Below are positions 37,040-44,346 of a stretch of 64,000 bases of DNA, one piece after another. The notes below the pieces were generated by a model. That model saw only the letters and a program-made list of their open reading frames with translations, did no database searches and was not told the origin of the DNA. The stretch's first letter is position 1; each line of letters starts with the position of its first letter. The stretch comes from DATAPD01 sp036265385 (lineage in GTDB: Bacteria > Acidobacteriota > Terriglobia > Terriglobales > Acidobacteriaceae). Both the position numbers and the translations under genes were made by a program. Where the stretch lies: NCBI GenBank assembly GCA_036265385.1, contig DATAPD010000055.1, positions 1 to 64,000 of the forward strand. Direction: 5' to 3'.

Positions 37040-38665
37040 TTACGGACCGCCCCAACCGCCCCCGCCCGGACTTAACACCCGAATCCTTTCTCCCTTCGAT
37101 AACCGAACGCTGCATTTCCCAGGTAGCTCCTGCAAAGTACCGTTAGCTCGCTCTATTTCTCCTCGACCGCGAGCACCGTCAAATCCGCCAGAGAGGCCGT
37201 AAGGCCCTCGCAAGCGTCGATCCGCCAACAGAGTTACATCTGAGTCCGTCAAAACTTCGATTTCGCGCACGATGCCATCGCCGCCGCGATTTCTCCCTTC
37301 GCCGCCACTCTCCGGCCGCAACGAATACTGACGCACTCGCAAGGGATACGCATATTCCAAAGCTTCGGCCGGGGTGTTCAGGGAATTTGTCATGTGGCAA
37401 TGCACTCCAGAGACACCCGGCTTCGTAGGCCGGGCCCCCATTCCTCCAGCAATGGTCTCGTAATAAGCAAACGGCTCGTTCGTCGCCGGATCGATCCCCC
37501 CAATGGTGAGGTTGTTCATCGTTCCTGACGCGGCCGCCGGAATACGATCAGGCAAAGCCTGCGCTAGCGCTCGTAAAAGGACGTCAACAATTCTTTGCGA
37601 TGTCTCAACATTCCCACCTGCCACCGCAGCGGGCGGACGTGCGTTAACCACGGTTCCGATTGGCGCAATCAGTTTGACCGGGCGCATCAAACCGGCCGTC
37701 GCGGGAACATCCTCTTTCATCAAACAGCGGAAGACGTAAAAGCAGGCGGAGAAAGTAATGGCCTCGACGGCATTGATTGCCCCTTCGACCTGCGGATCGG
37801 ATCCAGTGAAATCTACGATGGCACGCTGCCCATTCATCGTGATCACTGCAGCAATCTTCACCGGCCGCTCCGTTACCCCGTCGCTGTCGAGATAATCCTC
37901 CGCACGATAGATGCCAGCCGGAACAGATTTTAGGAAGGCACGCATCATCTCTTCGGAGTAATCAAGCAGCTCATGAGCAGCCTGCAGGACCCTCTTACGC
38001 CCATATCTCGAGCAGACCTCGCGCAACCGCTCCGCTCCGGTGTGACAGGCTGCAATCTGAGCGCCCAAATCCCCCCGTCGCTCATCAGGAGTGCGCACGT
38101 TATTCAGCAGCAAGGCAAGAACGTCTTCGTCGAGTGTGCCTCCCCGAACCAATCGGACGGGCGGAATTCGGAACCCCTCCTGGTAAATCTGGCGGCACGG
38201 CCCCATGGATCCCGGAAAAGTTCCGCCAACGTCCGCGTGATGCGCGCGAGAGGCAACGTAGAAGTCAGGCGCCAGCTTACCTGCAGGCTTCAGCCTTAAA
38301 TTCTTTTTGGATGGTTTTCTCCGTACAGCCTTTTCTTCTTCGATAAAGACCGGCGCCACTAGCGTGATGTCGGGCAGGTGCGTTCCACCTCTAAATGGAT
38401 CGTTCAACATCACAACATCCCCGCGACGCGGCGCACACGCATCGATTGCAGCCCGCACCGACTTCGGCATGGAACCCAGGTGCACAGGCATGTGATCGCC
38501 CATCGCAATCACATTGCCCGCCGAGTCAAATACGGCGCAGGAATAATCGCGGCGCTCTTTAATGTTGGGAGAGAACGCTGTTCTGCGAAGTGCCGCGCCC
38601 ATTTCCTCGGCGATTGAGTGATAAATGTTTTTAAAAATTTCCAGCTCGATGGGATCGCGCACCAT
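37040..38665 (-). CDS. Hydantoinase B/oxoprolinase family protein
   Basis: A 541-residue protein matching HyuB: MVRDPIELEIFKNIYHSIAE, AALRRTAFSPNIKERRDYSC, MPVHLGSMPKSVRAAID, MLNDPFRGGTHLPDITLVAP, SRAHHADVGGTFPGSMGP and, near the end, GGGEGRNRGGDGIVREIEVL. It is the ATP-independent B subunit of N-methylhydantoinase/5-oxoprolinase-type enzymes, normally paired with a HyuA ATPase subunit. No hyuA is present on either side, so the partner must be elsewhere or the protein acts differently. The start is at 38665 on the minus strand. Confidence 0.9.
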   Translation of the reverse strand: MVRDPIELEIFKNIYHSIAEEMGAALRRTAFSPNIKERRDYSCAVFDSAGNVIAMGDHMPVHLGSMPKSVRAAIDACAPRRGDVVMLNDPFRGGTHLPDITLVAPVFIEEEKAVRRKPSKKNLRLKPAGKLAPDFYVASRAHHADVGGTFPGSMGPCRQIYQEGFRIPPVRLVRGGTLDEDVLALLLNNVRTPDERRGDLGAQIAACHTGAERLREVCSRYGRKRVLQAAHELLDYSEEMMRAFLKSVPAGIYRAEDYLDSDGVTERPVKIAAVITMNGQRAIVDFTGSDPQVEGAINAVEAITFSACFYVFRCLMKEDVPATAGLMRPVKLIAPIGTVVNARPPAAVAGGNVETSQRIVDVLLRALAQALPDRIPAAASGTMNNLTIGGIDPATNEPFAYYETIAGGMGARPTKPGVSGVHCHMTNSLNTPAEALEYAYPLRVRQYSLRPESGGEGRNRGGDGIVREIEVLTDSDVTLLADRRLRGPYGLSGGFDGARGRGEIERANGTLQELPGKCSVRLSKGERIRVLSPGGGGWGGP

Positions 38666-38705
38666 ACGCTCGGGAGTTTACGCCACCCAGGACTTCAGAT
38701 TTGTA

Positions 38706-38734
38706 TTGACATTGCGATTACGATTGCCCAATAT
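38706..38734 (+). promoter_or_regulatory. Candidate promoter upstream of the lysine-rich micro-ORF
   Basis: TTGACA (38706-38711) is a perfect -35 hexamer. At 17-nt spacing the -10 is CAATAT (38729-38734), a weak match. It would transcribe the micro-ORF at 38846 with a leader of about 105 nt. Confidence 0.3.
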
Positions 38735-38845
38735 CTTGTACTAATGATTGTGCTCCTACTAAAGGTAGCGCAGCATTCGGGCATCAAGGGCCCGGCGTCA
38801 TTCAAAACCTTGCAAGGGTAAAACGTCAACGGAGGGAAACACTTC

Positions 38846-38890
38846 ATGGCAACCAAGAAGAAGGCTGCGAAGAAGAAAAAGAAACACTAA
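38846..38890 (+). CDS. 14-residue lysine-rich peptide (micro-ORF)
   Basis: ATG at 38846 opens 14 codons ending in TAA at 38890; the product is MATKKKAAKKKKKH, nine lysines in 14 residues. A strong ribosome site GGAGGG lies about 8 nt upstream and a Rho-independent terminator begins 33 nt downstream, so this looks like a complete small transcription unit. Lysine-rich tails of this kind occur in bacterial histone-H1-like proteins, which suggests nucleic-acid binding, but the peptide is too short for homology claims. It could instead be a leader peptide or the 5' part of a structured RNA. Confidence 0.5.
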   Translation: MATKKKAAKKKKKH

Positions 38891-38923
38891 GCGAGAACCA
38901 ACTCGCAGACCCTAGGTTTTCCG

Positions 38924-38959
38924 GGCCTCGCAGGAGAAGCACCTCCCGCGAGGCCTTTT
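38924..38959 (+). terminator. Rho-independent terminator after the micro-ORF
   Basis: GGCCTCGC (38924-38931) pairs with GCGAGGCC (38948-38955), with an inner GGAG/CTCC, followed by TTTT (38956-38959). The strength and position argue that a transcript is made from this short region. Confidence 0.85.
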
Positions 38960-39089
38960 CATTGATGAACTTCTGAGGCTGTCTTTTTGACCAAGTGTTT
39001 CCATAAAATTGGTTGTTCTCTGCAGCACATCGTGCTAGAAACGCCAGAGTGGCAGTCAGCACAGCTTCTGCCGCTCCCCATCAATTTCA

Positions 39090-39488
39090 ATGCGCGCAAA
39101 AAAGAAGAACATCGCGAAGAGCAGTGCCGCGGACATCGTGATCCCCGAAAAACTTTATTTCCGAATCGGGGAAGTGGCCCGGCTTTGCCGTTTGCCGGCC
39201 TACGTTCTGCGTTTCTGGGAGACGGAATTCCCTCAGCTCAAACCGATCAAGAGCAGCACGGGTCAACGGATGTATCGTCGGCGCGACGTTGAGAATGTAC
39301 TTCGCATCAAGGCCCTGCTTTACGAAGATGGATTTACAATCGCGGGCGCTCGCACTCAACTGCGTGATGACACCAAGACCGACAAGACCCAGGTGACGTT
39401 GCCATTCCCTGCCAGAAGTGGAGCAGATCTGGCCCACATCCGACAGGGCCTGCAGGAAATCCTCACGATTCTTGCCGCGCGGCGCTAA
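39090..39488 (+). CDS. MerR-family transcriptional regulator
   Basis: A 132-residue protein with the MerR winged helix: LYFRIGEVARLCRLPAYVLR at about residues 22-41, then FWETEFPQLKPIKSSTGQRM and YRRRDVENVLRIKALLYEDG. The N-terminal lysine-rich stretch is unusual but typical of acidobacterial MerR-like proteins. The C-terminus is a short helix (DLAHIRQGLQEILTIL) with no effector-binding domain, so no inducer can be inferred. There is no detectable target gene in the immediate context. The ATG at 39090 lacks a good ribosome site. Confidence 0.85.
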   Translation: MRAKKKNIAKSSAADIVIPEKLYFRIGEVARLCRLPAYVLRFWETEFPQLKPIKSSTGQRMYRRRDVENVLRIKALLYEDGFTIAGARTQLRDDTKTDKTQVTLPFPARSGADLAHIRQGLQEILTILAARR

Positions 39489-39783
39489 ATTCCTTCGCGG
39501 GTCTCCAAGCAGCAAGCCTCGTCATTACTAAAGTTCCTACCCCGGGGCCGCTATGTGAAAACAACCGCCAGTACTGGCACTTTCGGGCGATGTCGTTTCC
39601 ATCTAGGCAATTGCGCACATTTATCAATGTGTTACCATTTTTGTGACTGCGAAGACTCTTCCCACTTGGCAGTTGACCCTGGACTCTCCCCCGCGAAGAT
39701 GCCCGAGTCTCCCTTGGCTGTGGTAGCTGCGAGACCGGTTCCGTCCTAGTGGCGTAGCGGTCGGTAATGGTCGGGAGAACATT

Positions 39784-41049
39784 TTGGAAGAATATTCGAT
39801 TCCCGCGCTGGTCTTCGGCGTTGGGGTTACGCTCACCGGCGTACTTCGAACTCTGGGTCAGTCCGGAATTCGGGCCTATACTGTCTGCGATCGGGCGGAT
39901 ATTGCGACTCGCTCGCGCTGGTTTGCTCCGCCTCCTTCTGGAGATGCCTCCCACGTCAGACCCGAAAACTTGGCGGCTTTCTTGAATACATGCGGAGTTT
40001 CAAAAGCTGTTTTGGTCCCCTGCTCTGACGATTGGGCGCGTGCCGTGGCACAGCTGCCTTCCTCATTTTCTGATCGTTTTTTTACAAGCACATCTCCGGC
40101 CGACGTAGTCGAAACACTGATCGATAAATGGAAATTTGCCAAGCTTTGCGATGACACCGATGTGCCAAGGCCCCGAACGCAATTGATGGATCGCGCCGCT
40201 TCGTTGCAAGCCGCACCGGATGATTTGTTTCGAGGCGCTTTCTTAAAACCGCTTTCCTCTGGAGAGTTCGCCCGCCGTCATGGCGTCAAGGGGTTTACTG
40301 TTGAGAGCCGTAGCGAAGCGCTTTCTCTGCTCAACGTGCTCGACCTTCCAGTGATGTTGCAGGAATACATACCGGGTCCGCCGACAGCTCATTATTTCGT
40401 CGAAGGTTTTCGCGATCGCACCGGCACAGTACGTGGACTGTTGGCGAGGCAACGCCTCCGCATGTTCCCGCTGGATCTTGGAAACAGCAGCCTGATGATC
40501 AGTGTTGCGCTTTCTGACGTCGCTCCGGCGGCAGCGGCACTTACACGTCTGCTCGAGCATATTGATTACCGCGGGGTGTTCAGCGCCGAATTCAAGTTGG
40601 ATCCTCGAGATAATCGCTTCAAGATTCTTGAAGTGAATGCGCGTCCGTGGTGGTACGTGGAGTTCGCTGCGCGTTGTGGTTTGGACGTTTGCAAGATGTC
40701 ATATCGAGACGCCTTGCGATTGCCGGTCGCTAGCAGCGACACGTATCAAGTAGGACGGCGCTGCATGATGCTAGCGATCGATATGCTTGCGTTTCACGCC
40801 ATGCGCCGGAACCCCGGCAGCATTCGATTCACAGAGTGGCTGGAGTCTCTGCGAGATGCAGATGATGCCCTCTTTTCATCTCGAGATCCTCTCCCCGCTT
40901 TTGCCCACTGGAGTCGGCTCTTGAAGCAACGCTTGGTTCCTGCCGGAACCTTCTCGACCGCGGTTCCACATGTTCGCGTCCATCGCCACTCGGCTGAGAG
41001 CACGCCAGGCGAGACGTTGGTCGAGGCAGGTCCTGCTCGGCGCGGTTGA
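39784..41049 (+). CDS. ATP-grasp domain protein
   Basis: A 421-residue protein. The N-terminal preATP-grasp part is PALVFGVGVTLTGVLRTLGQ then SGIRAYTVCDR. The ATP-grasp core includes LIDKWKFAKLCDDTDVPRPR, FLKPLSSGEFARRHGVKG, MLQEYIPGPPTAHYFVEGF and FKILEVNARPWWYVEFA with the metal-binding asparagine. Such proteins ligate a carboxylate to an amine or thiol; the closest shape I recognise is the D-aspartate ligase/carbamoyl-phosphate-synthase-like group, substrate unknown. The start is TTG at 39784 with GGGAGA upstream. It stands alone: no tailoring genes lie nearby. Confidence 0.85.
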   Translation: MEEYSIPALVFGVGVTLTGVLRTLGQSGIRAYTVCDRADIATRSRWFAPPPSGDASHVRPENLAAFLNTCGVSKAVLVPCSDDWARAVAQLPSSFSDRFFTSTSPADVVETLIDKWKFAKLCDDTDVPRPRTQLMDRAASLQAAPDDLFRGAFLKPLSSGEFARRHGVKGFTVESRSEALSLLNVLDLPVMLQEYIPGPPTAHYFVEGFRDRTGTVRGLLARQRLRMFPLDLGNSSLMISVALSDVAPAAAALTRLLEHIDYRGVFSAEFKLDPRDNRFKILEVNARPWWYVEFAARCGLDVCKMSYRDALRLPVASSDTYQVGRRCMMLAIDMLAFHAMRRNPGSIRFTEWLESLRDADDALFSSRDPLPAFAHWSRLLKQRLVPAGTFSTAVPHVRVHRHSAESTPGETLVEAGPARRG

Positions 41050-41169
41050 CCTCAACACACCAGAGACAATTTTTTTACAAACAACGTATGTCTCACAGTT
41101 CAAGCGATTAGGCCGTCCTCCCGCCTGACCATCAGGAAAAACCTGAGATCCTCATCCCGAAAACAGAGC

Positions 41170-41175
41170 TATAAT
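41170..41175 (+). promoter_or_regulatory. Perfect -10 hexamer TATAAT upstream of the TPR gene
   Basis: TATAAT at 41170-41175 is a consensus -10 placed 28 nt before the ATG at 41204; the -35 region at 17-nt spacing (GATCCT) is poor. The predicted leader is about 20 nt. Confidence 0.35.
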
Positions 41176-41203
41176 TCCGGCAATTTTGTGTGGGGGTTTT
41201 ACC

Positions 41204-42352
41204 ATGACGTCCCGGCTCGGGTTCTGTCTCTCCCTTTTGGTTCTCCTCACTGCAAACCTGTTCGCGCAAGCCCGCGGTGGTCGTTCCTCCGGTACTACCG
41301 GGACGACTCGAAGGACCACACCTTCTCTCCCCAGTAATCCACAACGCACTCTTTTCCTCACTGGACACGTTGTCGTCGATGACGGCACGCCAGTGACAGA
41401 TCCCGTTGCGATCCAGACCAATTGTCGTGGACAGCTTCGCACTCGCGGATACTCGGATGCTAAAGGCTACTTCTCGATTGAACTCGGCGGCACGAGCCAG
41501 ACAGCGACAGAAATGGCCAGCAGCGATGCTTCGGAATCACTACAAATGCCTATGCGCGGCTCCACGCGGTTCGTGACTAACGAATGGCAGGGTTGTCAGC
41601 TACAGGGGAATCTCGCTGGTTTCACGTCTCAACTGCTCGAACTTGAAACGAAAGTGCAAGACATGGGGCCGAACGATGTTGGCAAAATTGTTTTGCACCG
41701 TATGGAGCAAGTCGCTGGCTTCACAATCAGCGCCACGAGTGCTGCTGCCCCTTCCAAGGCAAAAAAGAACTACGAAAAAGGGGTTGAGCAGTTTAAGAAG
41801 GGGAAGCTAGACGACGCGGAAAAGAAACTTGCGGAAGCGACAACTGTCTACCCCAATTATGCAGTTGCTTGGGTGGAACTCGGTCGCGTCCAGGTGCAGA
41901 AGCACAACAATCCGGAAGCCAAGACATCTTTCCAGCACGCGATCAGCGCCGATGCCAAGCTGATCACGCCCTATGAAGAGCTTGCCCGCTTGGCACTCAA
42001 CGAAAAAGATTGGCCTCAACTCGACGCGGTAACGGACAAGCTTTTGGAATTAAATCCAGTAAGCTTTCCCGAGTACTGGTACTACAATGCCGCTGCGAAC
42101 TACTACCTCCAGCGTTCTCATGATTGCGAGGAGAGCGCGCGGCGTGGGCTTCGCGTCGACTCTCAACACCGTATTCCTAAGCTCGAACTTCTGCTAGCGG
42201 CCGTGCTCTCCGACCGGCACTCTTACCAGGAGGCTGCCCAGCACATGAAAAACTTCGCCAATTCCTTGCCACCAGGCGCCGAGTCCGACGATGCGCAAAA
42301 GAAGGTCCATCAGCTCGAACAACTTTCTGCGAAGGCGGAAGTAGCTCGATAA
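41204..42352 (+). CDS. Secreted carboxypeptidase-regulatory-like and TPR protein
   Basis: A 382-residue protein. The signal peptide is LGFCLSLLVLLTANLFAQA. A carboxypeptidase-regulatory-like domain follows (FLTGHVVVDDGTPVTDPVAI, then GYFSIELGG) and, after a linker, tetratricopeptide repeats (KAKKNYEKGVEQFKKGKLDD, YPNYAVAWVELGRVQVQKHN, KLITPYEELARLALNEKDWP). This combination is common in Acidobacteriota envelopes, likely as a binding scaffold. I used the ATG at 41204, which has GGGGG upstream, rather than the TTG at 41186. Confidence 0.85.
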   Translation: MTSRLGFCLSLLVLLTANLFAQARGGRSSGTTGTTRRTTPSLPSNPQRTLFLTGHVVVDDGTPVTDPVAIQTNCRGQLRTRGYSDAKGYFSIELGGTSQTATEMASSDASESLQMPMRGSTRFVTNEWQGCQLQGNLAGFTSQLLELETKVQDMGPNDVGKIVLHRMEQVAGFTISATSAAAPSKAKKNYEKGVEQFKKGKLDDAEKKLAEATTVYPNYAVAWVELGRVQVQKHNNPEAKTSFQHAISADAKLITPYEELARLALNEKDWPQLDAVTDKLLELNPVSFPEYWYYNAAANYYLQRSHDCEESARRGLRVDSQHRIPKLELLLAAVLSDRHSYQEAAQHMKNFANSLPPGAESDDAQKKVHQLEQLSAKAEVAR

Positions 42353-42474
42353 AATTCGGCCAACTATTGGTTTGTCTTCGACCCTCGGGCGCTATGGTTG
42401 TGGAAAGTTCTTTTTCTCTAACAACCTTTCCGCGATCTCCATCATCCTTGCACACAACCCAAGGAGGCTTTGCA

Positions 42475-43083
42475 ATGTCGAGAAAATCTTCGTCCGAAAC
42501 TGTCTCTCGCGTCAGTGCTCAACCGCGGACACATCAGCGCGCTCAGGAAATGCAGGAATTCGGCCGTGTGGTTCCGAATCTTCCACTCAGTTTAGAAGAA
42601 CCCGTGCGCATGGAAATGTGCGAGAAGCTGAATCAACTGTTGGCTGACACCATCACTATCCGCGATCTATACAAGAAATCTCATTGGCAAGCATCTGGTC
42701 CGACTTTTTATCAGCTCCATCTTCTCTATGACAAGCATTATGGGGAACAAGCGGAACTCGTTGACACGATAGCGGAACGCATTCAGATTTTGGGCGGCAT
42801 CAGTCTCGCGATGGCGCCTGATATCGCTGAAACCACCCAGATTGAGCGGCCTCCGCGCGGCCGGGAAGAACCGCCGGTGCAAATCTCGCGACTGCTGGAT
42901 GCGCACGAGATCATCATCCGTGACTGCCGGGAATTGGCTGATCGGGCCGACAAACTCGGAGATCAGGGAACCAACGACATCGCCGTGAGCGATGTGCTGC
43001 GAACCAATGAAATGCAGGTCTGGTTCTTGAGTGAACACCTGGTGCGTACGCCGCTGGTGGACGCAACTTCAGAAGCGGCCTGA
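42475..43083 (+). CDS. dps: Dps-family DNA-protection ferritin
   Basis: A 202-residue Dps. The ferroxidase/iron-binding segment is YKKSHWQASGPTFYQLHLLY followed by DKHYGEQAELVDTIAERIQILGG, with the conserved histidine and the D/E pair; the fifth helix ends in AVSDVLRTNEMQVWFLSEHL. Dps forms a dodecamer that stores iron, detoxifies peroxide and in some species binds DNA through basic N-terminal tails; here the tail (SRKSSSETVSRVSAQPRTHQ) is basic and Ser-rich. The frame is open to 42367, but ATG 42475 has AAGGAGG (42461-42467), so it is the start. A strong terminator follows. Confidence 0.93.
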   Translation: MSRKSSSETVSRVSAQPRTHQRAQEMQEFGRVVPNLPLSLEEPVRMEMCEKLNQLLADTITIRDLYKKSHWQASGPTFYQLHLLYDKHYGEQAELVDTIAERIQILGGISLAMAPDIAETTQIERPPRGREEPPVQISRLLDAHEIIIRDCRELADRADKLGDQGTNDIAVSDVLRTNEMQVWFLSEHLVRTPLVDATSEAA

Positions 43084-43105
43084 AAAATTCAGACGGAAAT
43101 ATCCC

Positions 43106-43148
43106 TCCAGGTTCGCGCCCGTGCTCTAGGCGCTGACCTGGACTTTTT
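43106..43148 (+). terminator. Rho-independent terminator after dps
   Basis: TCCAGGT (43106-43112) pairs with ACCTGGA (43136-43142), and GCGCC pairs with GGCGC inside it, followed by CTTTTT (43143-43148). It ends the dps transcript. Confidence 0.85.
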
Positions 43149-43169
43149 GTTGTGTCGGATGACCCTAAT

Positions 43170-43388
43170 TCAAGAGGCAGTCGCGGCGAAAGAAGTCTTG
43201 ACGCGCTCGATCGGTGCCTGGACGACGTGGACCGTTTCCTCTACTAATAAGCGATTGGCCTGCCGCAAGCTCAGAGACAGCTCTCCCGTGCGGTGGCCTT
43301 CGCCCGCCATCACTGAGCTGGCTGCCAGGGTGAACCTCAATGCATCAACCTGATCTTCGAAGTACAGTACGACCATCTTCGCAGCCAT
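43170..43388 (-). CDS. Small uncharacterised protein, 72 aa
   Basis: A 72-residue frame starting MAAKMVVLYFEDQVDALRFT with LAASSVMAGEGHRTGELSLS. It has a good ribosome site AGGGAGA six nt before the ATG, and its composition (amphipathic strands and helix) is credible, unlike the antiparallel frame at 43147-43353. No family is recognised. It could be a soluble alpha/beta mini-protein. Confidence 0.55.
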   Translation of the reverse strand: MAAKMVVLYFEDQVDALRFTLAASSVMAGEGHRTGELSLSLRQANRLLVEETVHVVQAPIERVKTSFAATAS

Positions 43389-43523
43389 CCGATTTCTCCC
43401 TGCAGAGGTAATGACGAAGTCGCGGTAGAGCTTCCTTGCATTGTGCCTTCACAGCCGCGTGCCTAGGAGTGTCGGATGTGGTTCTCTTGAACAGAAAGTA
43501 CACAGTCTCGCATCGCGTTGAAT

Positions 43524-44264
43524 TTAATGGCCGCGAAAATGGAAATACACGTCATGCTTGGAAGAAATTGGCACTCCATTCTTAGTTGCTGGGTGAAACT
43601 GCCAATTTGCGAGCGCAGCCAGGGATCTTGAGTCGAGCACCGGGTTGATACCTCGAATCACGGCCTTATCGATAATGTTGCCTTGTTCATTAATGGTGAC
43701 CTCTACCACCACGTCGCCTTCAAATCCGGATGGTAGTTCACCAAACGAAGCGATGGGGTCGGATCCTCTGATGGGATAAGCCGGTCGCACTTCAAGTCCA
43801 AATACAGTGCCCTCACTGAGAGAGCCGAATGGCGAGCCGACTGGTGGCACTTCATGAGTCGCTCCGCGATCGATCGAAGAAGAGTCTTCTTCAGCTTTTG
43901 CCACTTCCACAGTTTGTTTGGATTTCTTCCTCGCTGCCCTTCGCCACTCCAGGTCAGATTTTTCTCTCAGTTTAGCGCGCGCATCCTTCGAACCATTTCC
44001 TTGGCCAGAATCGGTTGATGATTCTTCTTTCGGTGCTAACCAATAAAGGTGTGTAGTGGAAGTCCCATTGTTTCCCGCTAGGATCGAAGATGGTTTCACA
44101 AACTCTGGCTTTGTTGGCCACAACAGGACAAGGAAGATTGCGCCATGAACAACAACAGACCCGAATAACCAATACCGGCGGTTCGGATCAGGCATACCCG
44201 CCAGTGAACTGGATAGGTGGAAATCGCTACTTGGCTCGGTTCGATCTTTGTGGTCGGACGACAT
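43524..44264 (-). CDS. TonB-family energy transducer (C-terminal domain)
   Basis: A 246-residue protein with one N-terminal membrane helix (YWLFGSVVVHGAIFLVLLWP, residues 31-50), a charged linker and a TonB C-terminal domain: GFEGDVVVEVTINEQGNIID, SRSLAALANWQFHPATKNG and a final HDVYFHFRGH. It spans the periplasm to engage TonB-dependent receptors and normally needs ExbB/ExbD; a lone ExbD is encoded at 61349-61786 but no ExbB is visible in this window. Confidence 0.85.
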   Translation of the reverse strand: MSSDHKDRTEPSSDFHLSSSLAGMPDPNRRYWLFGSVVVHGAIFLVLLWPTKPEFVKPSSILAGNNGTSTTHLYWLAPKEESSTDSGQGNGSKDARAKLREKSDLEWRRAARKKSKQTVEVAKAEEDSSSIDRGATHEVPPVGSPFGSLSEGTVFGLEVRPAYPIRGSDPIASFGELPSGFEGDVVVEVTINEQGNIIDKAVIRGINPVLDSRSLAALANWQFHPATKNGVPISSKHDVYFHFRGH

Positions 44265-44346
44265 TGAATGCTTACATTATGGACGCTTCTGCGGCTGACT
44301 TGTAACCCGGGCTCAGGGATCCCCAGTCTAGGAGGGGCCCGAGGCG

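Noticed and set aside
38618..38821. 67-codon frame between hydantoinase B and the micro-ORF
   Set aside because: Overlaps the hydantoinase start and the promoter candidate; no ribosome site.
43147..43353. 68-codon plus-strand frame after dps
   Set aside because: Begins at the terminator and is antisense to a better supported small ORF with its own ribosome site.
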